Below, piece by piece: positions 11,986 to 23,776 of a DNA stretch of 64,000 nt. This stretch comes from Manihot esculenta (lineage: Eukaryota > Streptophyta > Magnoliopsida > Malpighiales > Euphorbiaceae). A program made the translations under genes and the position numbers. How positions within the stretch are numbered: the first letter of the stretch is position 1; the number at the start of each line of letters is the position of its first letter. Where the stretch lies: the NCBI RefSeq assembly GCF_001659605.2, contig NC_035161.2, positions 41,125,956 through 41,189,955 on the forward strand. The letters run 5' to 3'. The notes below the pieces were generated by a model that saw only the letters and a program-made list of their open reading frames with translations, was not told where the DNA came from and did not search any database.

Positions 11986-13457
11986 TTAAGCAAATACAGA
12001 TGAGTTTTCTAAAGGAAAATTGGTGTCGAAATCTATATCATCTAATGAGATATCCCAGTACCTAATTGGTGAATTGGAAGCCGAATTTTGGGTTGAATCA
12101 GATTCCAGAGTTCTCGCCTCTATTTCGGAGTTGTTCATGTGGCACGACGACAAAGCGAAATAGCTAGAGTCAGAGGTGGACGAAGATATCAAAGCAGGAG
12201 AAAGACTACCCAGGAAATCATTTTCCTCATTTTCATTCCCTGTTGAAGAATCTGGGAAGGAAAATAATGGAAAAATGTCCTCCACGATGTCCAAGTCCTG
12301 GCTTTTAACTCCTGTAGAGTTGAAAGATAAATCATTCAATGGCTTTGGTTTCTGTTCAGGTTGTTCTGCTCCACAGCTATAGCTATCTTGTTTGGTCTTG
12401 GCATTTTTCAGAGATGTTGAAGATGATGTTGCGGCTAAATGAGAAGCTTGGAAACACGTATGTCTTCCTCTATAGGTCACCTCATAAATCTTAGGGTCTT
12501 GGTCTGATTTCTGAATTTGTTTGGTGGCCAAACAACCTTGCGAATTACGGTGAGTACATCTGTAATACCCTCTGCAATTGAAAATATTACTTAAATTTTA
12601 GAGAAATTATTGTAAAATACATCAAATCACAATCAAGACAAGAAAAAAAGACTTCAAACTTAATATTGTTGGAATACACGACTTAACAAGTTGTGCTCTG
12701 CTTTTGATCAGAGCCATTGTCATTAAGCAAGTTACTGTTTCTAATATTAAGTGAGATTCTTATTGGCATAGTCCGAAACCAAACCTAACTCCTGATTGCA
12801 CTTCACTACAAATCAAATAAACTTTTTTTTTTTTTTGCCTTTTTTCTTTATTGCTTTCTTTCTGGTCAGTGAATAAAAACATCAGCATCTGAAGGGCCTT
12901 AAGTTTCTCACCTTGGAAAATTAGCTCCAAGAATATCTTTCTGGCCATATTTCCTCCAGCTATAGCCATCGCCAAGTGGCCCTTCCAGGCCCGTCCCAGA
13001 ACAAATCTTCACTTGTTCTGTCCATCTGGACTCTGTCTTTCTGCAATGCACCAAATCCAAACATACCCAATTCAAAATTTAGATCAAAATCAATAAAAAA
13101 TTTAGACAAGTACTTGCATATGTCGTAGCATAAACTCTACCTCTTCTTGTAAACATCTCTGTGATCCTTGCAGTCTTGATCTGAGACATCACTCCTAGGG
13201 CTGATATTGGCATAACAATGTGGTGATTCCAATGCACTAATTGCTGGCTTAATTTCAACCACACAAGAAGCATCCCAATTTAGCATAGAAAGTGCTTTGT
13301 CATAAGACGAAAGTATCTTCTCAACAAAGAACTGACGCGTTTCAGGCGACGAAATAGAGTTAAAATGCTTCCTTAGATGTTCTGCTAGCCCTTTCCCTTG
13401 GATCAGCTCAGCAACTACAGTGAGAGTCCTTTGCTCCAAATCCATGGCCTTCTCCAT
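11986..13457 (-). CDS. Group III WRKY transcription factor (WRKY41/46/53-type)
   Basis: Three exons on the minus strand: 13141-13457, 12912-13040, 11986-12571, giving 343 aa from the ATG at 13457. Residues 134-140 are WRKYGQK. The zinc finger is Cys154-x7-Cys162-x23-His186-x-Cys188, the C2HC form that defines group III. The intron after NFP(R), between the WRKY heptapeptide and the first Cys, is the conserved WRKY-domain intron. The N-terminal 60 residues (ELIQGKGLAEHLRKHF, SSYDKALSMLNW) match the leader helix region of WRKY46/41/53/30, and the basic KKRKTESRW before the domain is a likely nuclear signal. The C-terminal half is acidic and Ser-rich, ending ISLDDIDFDTNFP, consistent with activation. 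These factors bind W-boxes and act in salicylate, senescence and stress responses. Which paralogue it is cannot be decided without a tree; AT2G46400 (WRKY46) is favoured by neighbourhood. Confidence 0.93.
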
Positions 13458-13686
13458 TTACAAAAAGCTGGTAAGAACAATAAGACTATAATCTAACAAA
13501 ATGGATGATATATCCAAGTACCGGAGAAGCAACAAGCATGGAAGTTGAGCTTGCAGCAGCGTGAGAAGGACGTGCAATTACAGCCAATGGGTATTAACAA
13601 GTGTAGAGAGATATAAGCTAAGAGAAAGAGGGAGGAAGATGGAAGGCTTATAGTAGTGGGTGGTGGTGGATTGAGAGATAGAGAGA

Positions 13687-13698
13687 GATATATATAGA
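13687..13698 (-). promoter_or_regulatory. Probable TATA box of the WRKY gene
   Basis: On the minus strand this reads TCTATATATAT, about 230 bp upstream of the ATG at 13457, leaving a leader of roughly 200 nt. A W-box-type TTGACTT is on the plus strand at 13851-13857, further upstream. Position and motif only; no expression evidence. Confidence 0.5.
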
Positions 13699-14699
13699 CA
13701 TGTGAATGCTGACCATTTCAAAGGTTACCCCACAGAAACATAGAAGAAAAGTGAGGAATCAGCATCCTTTTCCGATTTAAGCAGTAGCTAGGAGTGAGTA
13801 ACAACGCGGAACAAGGTCTGAAGATTCTTGGAGGCCCCCTTCTTCTGTCTTTGACTTGTTCTAGTTCTAGAATTCTTGCTACGTTTGTATTTCACATTAA
13901 TTGTGCTCACACTTGAAACATATATAATACTAGTACTACAAAATAAAATATTTAAAAGTAAAATTTATTATTTAATTTCTGCTTTATTTTTATTTTAAAA
14001 ATATATTTAAAGGTTTTTTAACGATTTAAAAAAATTTATTAATTAATCTATTTTAATTATAGTCATTAAATATTATAAAAAAATTTAAAATATTATAAAA
14101 AAAATTAAATAATAGACTTTTCAAAATCACATAGACTAACTAATAATTTTTTTAAAAAAATTATAGATATTAAATAATAAAATAATTAATAGTTAAAATT
14201 AATATAAAAATTAACTAATAAATTTTTTAAAATATTAAGTATAATTTAATATCTTTTTAAAATTAATAAATTAATTAATAAATTTTTCTTTATCATAAAA
14301 GTTAAATATTAAGTTTTTCTATTTATAATTAGGATGAATGATTGATTTCTATTTTTATTCATTAATGATGCTATATTCTTAAATGAATGAAATATTTATT
14401 AAAAATATTTTACGTTTAAATACACTGACAGATCTGATATAAATTTCAATAGAATAAAAATTATACAAAATATATATATATATTCTATAATAAAATTGAG
14501 TTTTTTAATTTTTTTAACTACATTGAGTTTACACTCAACTTTTTAGACTAATTTAAATAAAAAAGAAAATAAATTAATTGAACAAATTTTCATAGCCAAT
14601 TAAAAATTTTATATAAGATTTAAAGTTTATTGATGGGACGCAATAACAGAATGAATATGCCTAAAGATAAATTTTCATATTATTTTTTTATTTTCGATG

Positions 14700-15957
14700 T
14701 AAGTTTTCCGTTATGATCTATTTATGACTCGATATTCTCACTTTTTTCTCTTTCTTAAATCTAACTTTTTTTTTCTCCTTCTCATGAAAGATGATCTGCG
14801 TCAATTAAGTATTGATAAAGAAGAAAATGTTATTGTTCCTATTAAGAGTTCTAGAAATATTCCAATCATCACTTATGATTTCTGTATGGTAGGGATATTT
14901 CTCACATACAATCTAATCAATTTTCAGAATATGCAGACCTTTTTAACAGATTTATGGCGATAATTCTCGAACAGTTAATGTATTGAAGAATTTAAATCCT
15001 AATTACAAGCCCGACATTTTATTTTTGATGGAAATAAAAACTTTTAGTTTTCGTATGAAATTTTTTCATAGTTTTTTACATTTTGATGATTGCTTCTCAG
15101 TCAATAGAATAAGTATTTTTACCAAATTATCTTATGCAGGGTTTAAACAGGCACTTGAGGAGTATTTTTGCCAAATTATCTTATACAGGGATTTGATTTT
15201 GAATGATTGTAAATTTTTGTTATATTCCTGTTAGATGGATTCGTCGTAATACTACTCTATCTGCTCATATTTTGGATAGAAAATCTATTAGATATAATCG
15301 TTTCTCTATTTGGGATGATATTTATATTTATTTATAAAATTTTATTAATTCAATTAGTAGTTTTACTTTAAAAAAAATGACAAATATTTATATTGTTGCA
15401 GCGAACTAGGGTCATTTCCCACTTGATTTGGCCGTAGGTCTCGTCTCTGATTGCTAGATTGGGTATAGATAGTTTGTTTTCATTGCGATTGCTGCTGGAC
15501 GTATTTGAAGAGGGTTTGAAAGCTTGTATGTTGGTTGTAGATTTTTCTTTATGTTTCTTTGTGATTTTTTTTTATTTTTCAGAATGAAGGCTTCATAAAT
15601 CTAGTGTTTCATTTATTTTCTAAATTGATGAAGGATGATAAATACATTTTAAGTCGTTGCATGGTATATTTCTAACCCTCTAATAGACATTATCTAGTTA
15701 GTGAAGTCTTTCTTAACTAAGATATTAGTAGTCTAATACATCAAATTTACGCCAGAAAAAAAGTGATCTGAATTTTCAATTATATTTTCTCCATCAAATT
15801 TTTCTTTCCGATCAAGTGGATTCGGATTTCTAGAGTTTCTCTTAGTTCATATATATTTGATTTTCTTTATGTTGGGATTTAGATGTCTATTTTTGTTTTT
15901 GTTGTATCTTAAATCTTTTATCCATTTAATGAATATCAGTGTCTTCGGAAAAAAAAA
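14700..15957 (+). mobile_element. Degenerate, internally deleted LINE retrotransposon
   Basis: The frame at 14724-14963 reads DDLRQLSIDKEENVIVPI ... YDFCMVGIFLTYNLINFQNM ... LTDLWR, which resembles the DUF4283 gag-like domain of plant LINEs (L-hydrophobic-V-G-x-F-L-T, then INF, then LWR). Immediately after, in another frame from about 14955, comes GDNSRTVNVLKNL followed by NPNYKPDILFLMEIKT (to about 15050), the start of the LINE endonuclease domain (GLGN-x-RTV ... PD-hydrophobic-LFLMETK). The gag C-terminus and zinc knuckle are missing between them, so the copy has an internal deletion; the reverse transcriptase is not seen. An A9 run at 15949-15957 after a T-rich, Phe/Leu-coding-poor tail may be the 3' end. 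Non-functional. Confidence 0.65.
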
Positions 15958-16268
15958 TAGTGATTCCATTGACACAAGAAGAATCATTTTCCCGTGGGGT
16001 TCCCGCATGCTCAGTCAAGTCATGATTAAATTTAGGAGATTAGAAGTTTGTTTGATTTAATTATTAAATATAAGTGATAATTAATAAATACAAAAACTAA
16101 AAGTAAGTTATGTACTGCTATCAATGGGCATATATACTTTATTTTTTATTTATTATTAAACATGTATAAAATTAATAATTTATTATATAATATATATAAA
16201 TTTAAAAAAATATATATATATATTTTTTTCTTTTTCCTCTCCCTCTAACTGCGAAATATGATTATTAG

Positions 16269-16348
16269 AGCCCAACAGGGCAACACTTACAAGGTCCACA
16301 TAAGGCAAAGATTACAAAGCCCAACAGGGTAAAGGTCACAAGGTCCAA
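16269..16348 (+). repeat. Paired direct repeat, AGCCCAACAGGG type
   Basis: AGCCCAACAGGGCAA then ACAAGGTCCA (16269-16298) recurs as AGCCCAACAGGGTAA then ACAAGGTCCA (about 16319-16348), 50 bp apart. The sequence context to about 16620 is GC-richer than its surroundings and could be an LTR or other dispersed-repeat fragment. No coding capacity seen. Confidence 0.5.
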
Positions 16349-18363
16349 TGTCATTAGAAAATTAACCCACCTAGGAGGGAAGCCCAGAAGCCTAAATTCT
16401 AACATGCTGTAGCCATTACTGCCGAAAACCACCTAGTAGAGGATGATTAGTGGAGGATGGAAACTTTCAAAACACTCCTTTCATGTCTGGTAAACAAACC
16501 CCAGCCTCCATAAACCACAAGCACCGATTAGGCTACTCTAATTTCAAACAACTCCCGACCAGAAAGAATCTAAAAGGAAAAAAAATCATAACAGCTCAAA
16601 CCTCCACCAAAAGCTAGGTTATGTCTCTGCTCTTCGTGCATTGCTTAATTCTTCCTAAAGCTTTTTGTTTTTCCCCTTAATTTCCTTAACTTACTTCATG
16701 AGTTGAAGTTGACTTTACTTCATAACTTATTAACCTTGATTAAGTTGAAGATTCTTATATTCTCTTCCGGATTTTATTTTCTTTAGTTATATGAAAGTCC
16801 TTTGTTCCTTTAAAGTGAGAAATAATGAAAGTAAATAAGAAAAGCGATGTTGGGCTGCGGTGGCTACAGGCTGGTTTTGGTTCGGCTAAAATTAAAAGTG
16901 AAATCAATCGACAGTCTTGGCTTTTTTTAAATCTATGATTCGGCTCAAATTATTTAATTTGAATTGTGAATTTACTTTTCTTAGAAATATGTTAATTATT
17001 AAATCCTCCTGTTTTGGTTTAGATTTCTCAAGTCATAATTCGAAATCAAACCAGAATCCACAATGATTTATTTTAATCAAAAATTAAAATCGAATCATAC
17101 TGTGGGTGCAGAGACCAGAGAGAGTGTCAGCAAAAGTTCAAATTTTTTTCCCTTCTTTTAAATGTCAGCAAAAATTAAATAAATCAGAAATGTTTTCTGA
17201 ATTCTATATGGTCCCATAATGCTGTCTATTCAATTCCGAGTGGGGATTTTCCACTATTTGTGTTAAACAATAATCAATCAAATCCTTTTGCTACTTTGCT
17301 TGCACATATAAAAAATATCATGAAAGATTCTAAAAAGATTTCTCTTGCAATTTGCATCAAGCACTTGCACAGTAAATGGTAATCCAATCACAGAGTACAT
17401 TCACAATTCTTTTAGAAAAAACAATAGAAACAATAAAAAAGATTATCATATACACATGCACACAGGAAAAATATGACTTTCAAAACATTATTATTGCATT
17501 AGTGGGTCCTACTTTGATGCCACTCATTAGCCTAAAATATACTCCTTATTCCTTAGCCAGAATAAGATAGCTCAACTGGAGAAATAATTAAATCACTAAT
17601 CACCCATTATCGAGGTAAACAAACTTGGATGGAAAAATGCAAATTTGGTGACATCACGTCAAGTAGAAAAATGAAAATGGGATAAAAAGGGCTCAAGTCT
17701 ACACGTCGAAGATGGAAAGCATGAGTAGATCATATTGCCACGTGGATGTCGTAGGTAATAAAATGATGGTTAATCCGACGAAGAGGATCCGTTCCCTGTT
17801 GTCTTCTAACATCACGTTCAGAGTAACGGTCGTCTTGCATTGCGTATGATTTTGTAATGGTCCGACCAAAACACACACTTACATAATCACCAGGGTCAAA
17901 TACGTCATTTCAACTACAATCTTATTATTCCCACTTCTCGCACTTAGCCTGAAACCTAAGCTCACTCTTCCACCTACACAGACAAACTGACAGCTCATCT
18001 CTCTCATTCTCTCTCATTCTCTCTCAGACTCTTCTTACCTTTCTTTTCTTTTCTCTCCATCTCACTATTACTGTTTAGTTTGCTTCCTGTAGAGGGAAAA
18101 ACTTTCTTTCCTCCCCCTCTTTCTCTCTCTGTACTTTAATATTCCATTGATTCCTCTCTTTCCACATTCCTCTGATTCTTTCTCTCATTTCCTTCTTCGG
18201 TCCGCATATAATATATATTTTTCGCCGGAATTTTTCTCCGGCGAGCCAATGCGGCGGATTTTGCTGGAAATCTCTTATACCGCTGAATTTGGTGGTCATT
18301 AATTTATTATTTTCTGTCTTCTTCCCCTGTGAAACGGAGGGAAGGTAAAGGAGATTGGAAATA

Positions 18364-20871
18364 ATGTCGTTATACGACGCTGCATTTGTGAACACAGAGC
18401 TATCAAAGCCCACCTCAATCTTTGGCCTCCGCCTGTGGGTGGTGATTGGAATCTTGCTTGGATCTCTCATAGTCCTCGCTCTCTTCCTCCTCTCGCTTTG
18501 CCTAACCTCTCGCCGTAAGAGTCGCCTCACGTCAAAGCATGCTGATACTACCCCTCCCATCTCCAAGGAAATACAGGAAATCGTGCATTTCCCTGCACAG
18601 GATCATCACCACCCTGTTCAAGTCCCAGAGATTCAAGTCGAGATCGGTAAGATCGAGCATCGTGTGGTGTTTTCAGACCGGCCCTCGAGTGGGGAGAGTA
18701 GAGGGACTGCGAGTGGGTGTGAGACGGCGTCTTTTGGAAGTGGGAGTGTGGGGCCTGAGGTCTCGCATCTCGGGTGGGGCCGCTGGTATACATTGCGGGA
18801 GCTGGAAGCTGCAACGGATGGGCTTTGTGAAGAGAATGTGATTGGTGAAGGTGGATACGGGATTGTGTACCGTGGAGTTCTGAGTGATGGCACTAAAGTT
18901 GCTGTTAAGAACTTGTTGAATAACAGGTAATTGATATATCATTCAAAATTCTTTTGCTTTTGCTTGTTTCTGGTTTTTGTTTATCTTCGATTTGCTACTC
19001 TGGAAACTGAAAGAAAGTTGTACTAGAGCTAAGTTATGGATATTACGTCTCTTCTCTTTTCATTCCGGCTGAGGTTGCTAAGGAAGTTTAGCAAGATGAA
19101 GAATTCTAATGAAAATTTGAAAATTTTTTCCCTACTAGTTTTCGGCTTTTAAAATTAAAGAGCATCAGTAAGCAATTATTCCTCATTCTGTTTCTTCATG
19201 TGATGCTTTTTCTTGTTCTTTATTCTTATCTTGCGTGTGGTAGAATATGTGCTGTAAAGTAGCATGCTTTGTGGAAGTGGAACTAATAACTTTTTAGTCA
19301 AAACCAAAAGCTCTGTCCTCAGAATCGATGATTTTGTTTTAATTCTCATTTAAACCTTTGTTACCGCCATTTCCTGTGCTTATGTCAATGAGATTAAACA
19401 TTCACCAGGGGTCAAGCTGAGAAGGAATTCAAAGTGGAGGTGGAAGTAATTGGACGAGTACGGCACAAGAATCTTGTTAGGTTGCTTGGATACTGTGTTG
19501 AGGGTGCATATAGGTATGATTATTATCTTCTAATTAGAGATGATGTTTGTAGCTTCAGTTTTAGTCTTTCAGCTGAAGTAAATGGTTAGCTGTTTTGTTT
19601 TGTAGGATGCTCGTCTACGAGTATGTTGACAATGGTAATCTGGACCAATGGCTTCATGGTGATGTCGGACAAGTCAGCCCCCTAACGTGGGATATTCGTA
19701 TGAACATTATATTGGGAACAGCAAAGGGGTATGATAATAGTAACCTAGACCTTGTCTTGTATACTTATGCATACACTTGTTACTCAAGTTATTTTTTCTT
19801 CTTAAGTCTAGTTATATGTTTTCTGCTTTTGTTATTGTAGACTGGCCTACCTTCATGAGGGTCTTGAACCAAAGGTTGTCCACCGTGATGTAAAATCCAG
19901 CAACATACTTCTTGATCGCCAGTGGAATGCTAAGGTTTCTGATTTTGGGCTTGCTAAGCTCTTATGCTCAGAGAGGAGTTATGTAACAACACGGGTGATG
20001 GGAACATTTGGGTTAGTTCATTACTTTTTTTCCAAAATTATGGTTCATCTTCTCGTTTTCCTGAATTAGTAAAGTTTATTGATAAAGATGAAGCTTTGAC
20101 AGATAAATAATCATTTGGTCAGCTGTTGGATGTCATTGATAATTTTAGACTGGAAAAGTAACTTCAATTGTTTGTTTTACTAGTTATGTTGCACCAGAAT
20201 ATGCTTGCACTGGAATGCTGAATGAGAAGAGTGATGTATATAGCTTTGGCATACTTATAATGGAGTTAATTTCTGGGAGAAGCCCCGTTGATTATAGTCG
20301 ACCACAAGGAGAGGTTAGTTTCAAAATGTAATTGGAAACTATTCTCTCTGCAACCTGTTTCCAGCTTTATAACTTGGAATTTCCTTGCCTTAGGTGAATT
20401 TGGTGGATTGGTTAAAAGCCATGGTTGGAAACCGAAAATCTGAAGAAATAGTTGATCCAAAGTTGCCTGAGATGCCTGCTTCCAAAGCTCTAAAACGTGT
20501 TCTCCTGGTTGCTCTTCGATGTGTTGATCCTGATGCAACAAAGAGGCCCAAAATGGGGCATGTGATCCACATGCTTGAGGCAGATGATTTATTATTTCGT
20601 GATGTATGCACCCTTTATTTCAAATTATGAAGCATATTTATGGTATATGAAAGAAAGAATGAACATCCTCTGTTAACTTCAGTTTTCCACTCATTTTTCG
20701 CTCATTTTGCAGGAACGCCGAATTGGGAAAGAATCTTCCCATTCACGCCGTTATGAACAAGAAAATCCTGCTGTTGCCAAATTAGGTGATAAACAATTGG
20801 GTGCAGGCACTTCAGATGCGAGCGAAGGTGATAGTAGTAGGAATCTTTCTGAACAAAATAGATGGAGATAA
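18364..20871 (+). CDS. Membrane-anchored receptor-like serine/threonine kinase (At4g01330/At1g01540 type)
   Basis: Seven exons: 18364-18926, 19409-19513, 19606-19728, 19841-20011, 20184-20313, 20394-20603, 20713-20871, giving 486 aa. There is no ectodomain: about 22 residues precede a membrane segment near residues 23-47 ([20 protein letters not shown]), followed by a basic stop-transfer (SRRKSR). A juxtamembrane region with [12 protein letters not shown] and the conserved [14 protein letters not shown] leads into the kinase domain: [11 protein letters not shown] from 161, VAVK Lys182, HRDVKSSN 278-285, DFG 298-300, GTFGYVAPEYA activation/P+1 loop. All catalytic residues are present. The protein is nearly identical in layout to remembered At4g01330, a RLK/RLCK-V type kinase of unknown ligand. 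Upstream is a long pyrimidine-rich leader. The in-frame TTG at 18355 is not a start; the ATG at 18364 fits the family N-terminus ([18 protein letters not shown]). Confidence 0.95.
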
Positions 20872-22495
20872 CGTCACTGGAGGATTAGGTGATTAACTAA
20901 TTTAAGTCTCTCCATGATACTGGACTCCCTCTTTTTCTTCCCTCCTATTTTTTCCCCCCTTTTTATTGTTTTCCTCTTGTGGGTATTTACTGTGTTTGTT
21001 GTACCTTCAATTTGATAAAAACAATAATTCTGCATTTGTTCTGTGCTTAGCTTTTATATGTTTGAGATGCGAGTCTTACTTCAATTCGATATAATTGTAT
21101 ACTTGAACGAATTCATTCATTATTCTTATAGAAACCATAATTATTACATTGTTTTTTCTGTTTGTAAAACAAAAACTATTCTGCATTATGAGATGTGTAT
21201 GAATGTATTCTAGCTATATGTTCATCTCATTCTTGTAGTTATTCAACATATTAAATGCATGGTCAGCTTATGCTACATCACTGTCATTGCCAGACGGCCA
21301 CGAGCGATGGATATGTTTACCAGCTAGTTTTGTTGGAAGCATCTAGATTACCTCAACGTCAGTGCCAAGTGCTAACACTAGAAAATGGATGGTTGTGGTA
21401 TATAGGCCTAGTAAGCAGCCAATTGCTTCACAAGATAATGAAGTTGAAACTCTTTGTTTATGTAATTAGGTTGGACCAGCCAGTTGGGCAGCAGCCAAAA
21501 ATCTAGTCTGGAAATGGGGCATGGCTCCCTGTTATCGGTTTCACTATCAATGCCAGAACATGCTCTATCTGCCCTTTGAGCTTACTTGGCAGAACAACTT
21601 ACTATCAGGTTACGGATGCATGTGTTAAAAGTCCTGCCTTGTTTGGCATTTAGCTAGCACACTTGGTCGTCTTCATTTATTGTGACGAACCAATTTGCTG
21701 GCTCTCTCAAGGAGGACAGGTGAAAATATTGAGCAAGTCTTCGCTTGCTGTCTAACGAACAAGTCTTCATTTATTGTGGCAAACGGAAATAGGCCAGTCT
21801 AGGTGATTTCACAAGCTTTAGTTGCTCGTACCAAGCAATGTAGTTGAGAATTTTAATTTATTCGTTTTAAAAAAGCCTGCTGTTGTAGGCCTTGATGAGT
21901 TCGTAAATGCATATGCCGGAGCCTGCTGAAAAAAGGGCATGAATTTATTACGAGTTCCATTGTTGTCCAAGCGTTTCCTGCTTCCTCAATCGGGTATTAG
22001 TGGAGAACTAGGGGCACAACGTTCATGTGCTTGGCTAGTTGATACGGGAAGCAAATACTAGTGATAGGGGATGAATTTATTGTCGTCGAGCCATCACAAA
22101 ATGTGACTAAATTTGTTATTTTCAAACGTCCATCCCATCCTCATCAATTTTTTTTCAAAGAATTTGATAGGAAAATAAAATTCATCCAAGGGCTGATCAT
22201 AAGAATATGAAGAATTATTAGGTAATTTAGTGGTACTACTGAGACACCGACCTTAGTATGATGAGGCATGATAAATTGATATTTTAAAAATATTTAATAA
22301 TTTATTTAAGAATATTTCATACTGTCGAGTAGTCTAAAGTTGGGGAAGGATAATCACTATTTTTAAAGTGGAAAGATTTGCTTTATTTTCGTAAATTAAG
22401 AAATATTAAATGAGTAAATATATTTATTTTATTTATTATTTCTTTTTATAGGTCATTGCATGAGAAATACGAACCCATCAAGTTCAAAAGTTTGT

Positions 22496-22709
22496 AGCCC
22501 AGCAAAGTTGGGCTTAGCCCAAAAAGAAGATTAACAACAACGTCCATTCCAAATGGGAAAGGGAGCTGCTTTGAATTATTCCATTAATAATAAAACAACG
22601 AACATTAGACGGGCCGAAACAATGTCGTATTGGATATTAAATTGACCGACAGGGCTCATCTATCCCTTGGATGACATGCAACCGCAAACGAAGCTGCCTT
22701 TCGGGCCCA
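22496..22709. promoter_or_regulatory. Cluster of site II (TGGGCY/RGCCCA) elements
   Basis: AGCCCA at 22496-22501, TGGGCT at 22509-22514, AGCCCA at 22516-22521 and GGCCCA at 22704-22709. The first pair forms an inverted repeat. Site II elements are known TCP-factor targets in plant promoters of growth-linked genes; they lie a few hundred bases before the probable BPS leader exon. Function is inferred. Confidence 0.4.
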
Positions 22710-23030
22710 CACTTTCGTCCTCTTCGTTTCTTTTATTTTGCTACAGCCGATCCAGAGAAGCAATCACCTAATGAACGTCGTAACCCTAACGGCAATCACA
22801 ACTTCCCATTCTTTCTATTCCACGTGTAACATCCGTGACATACTCCTCATACCAGCATGTCACTCCATCATTCCCTTCATCCACAATTCAACACCTAACC
22901 TTGGTTGTTGATGGAAAAAATCAACGCCTGCTAATAATCGTAGATAAAAGTCGAAAATTTCCAACTTGTATTCAGCGTTGGTGACTTTCTGCGAAATTTC
23001 CAATCTCGTGGTGAAAGAGTACCGGTTGAG

Positions 23031-23764
23031 GTACGAATCTCTCTACTCCCTTCTTCTTCTCCTTTATATCTTTATAATCTGCTGTAAAAGAATCGGGTCG
23101 CCTTTTGGATTTTGGTGTTTGGTGTGGTTCCAAGATTATTTTCATTTCCTTGCTAGAAGAAGTAACTGGGGTTCTTGTTTTTGTTGTCTGTTTCCGTAAA
23201 TTTGTAAAACCAGTTGCGGCTTTTGCTTAATTTTGCGTTTGGAAATTCTAATTAACAGATCCATTGCTTTTGGTAAGTTTTTCTCGATCGATTTGCTTTG
23301 CTCGTTCTGAATATTTAATAACCTAAATCAATTTCTTGCTCTTGTTTCTCTTGGTTTTTTATGGTTTAATTTAACAATTGGAGGCATGAATTGGAACTCT
23401 TTATGTCCTTGTTTCGCTGCTTCTTCTAGAACTGAATAGATTCTAATCTGGTACAATTGCAGTTGAATTTTGATTTGCTGTTTCTCTGATAAGAATTTGA
23501 AGTAATATTTCGTAAGACTCAGATGGAAGGACTGGAGTTATATTTTTATTATTCTTATTCTCTTGTGGGTGATTTCATGATTTTTTTTCATGATGGTCAT
23601 GTGTTGCTAGTGTTCGCAATCATTCAATATCTGCTTGCTTACAGCCAATTTTCCTGTATATTTGTGTCAGTTTTGGTAGATTTTATAGATTTCTTCTTTA
23701 TTCATGGAATTCCTGTGCCTTTTTGCAATAGTTTGAGTTATTTAGTTTTGCTGTCTTCTAGCAG
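23031..23764 (+). other. Probable leader (5' UTR) intron of the BPS gene
   Basis: A GTTGAG/GTACGAATC donor at 23030/23031 and a T-rich tract ending TTCTAGCAG at 23764 bracket a T-rich stretch, 12 bases upstream of the ATG. Known BYPASS1 genes also keep their coding region in one exon. Ends are by eye. Confidence 0.5.
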
Positions 23765-23776
23765 TTAACAATCAAG

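Larger units (their letters stand above)
13700..18363. other. Gene-poor AT-rich block, WRKY to receptor-like kinase
   Basis: 13930-14640 is nearly pure A/T with no coding signal. 14700-15957 is a degenerate LINE (separate entry). 16130-16230 is AT-rich. 16269-16348 has a paired direct repeat. 16850-17110 is unassigned and may be another transposon relic. 17600-18363 is the upstream region and leader of the kinase gene: a GGTCAA and a TACGTCA sit at 17893-17907, and a CTCTCATT-type pyrimidine repeat runs through about 17995-18060 into a long leader. Confidence 0.55.
20872..23776. other. Intergenic region, receptor-like kinase / BYPASS1
   Basis: 20872-21050 is the kinase 3' UTR. 21200-21900 is moderately GC and has a short imperfect duplication (TCTTCATTTATTGTG at about 21669 and 21766); the open frame at 21255-21506 has no recognisable domain. 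22380-22450 is AT-rich. 22490-22960 is the likely BPS promoter with several TGGGCY/RGCCCA elements (listed). 23031-23764 is the probable leader intron of BPS. Confidence 0.5.

Noticed and set aside
14983..15234. Open frame of 83 codons taken alone as a gene
   Set aside because: Its beginning matches the LINE endonuclease start; it is part of the transposon relic.
16850..17110. Possible MITE with GGTTCGG-type motifs
   Set aside because: I could not find matching terminal inverted repeats or a target duplication.
21255..21506. Open frame downstream of the receptor-like kinase
   Set aside because: No recognisable domain, no splice signals joining it to the kinase, which already has its stop at 20871.
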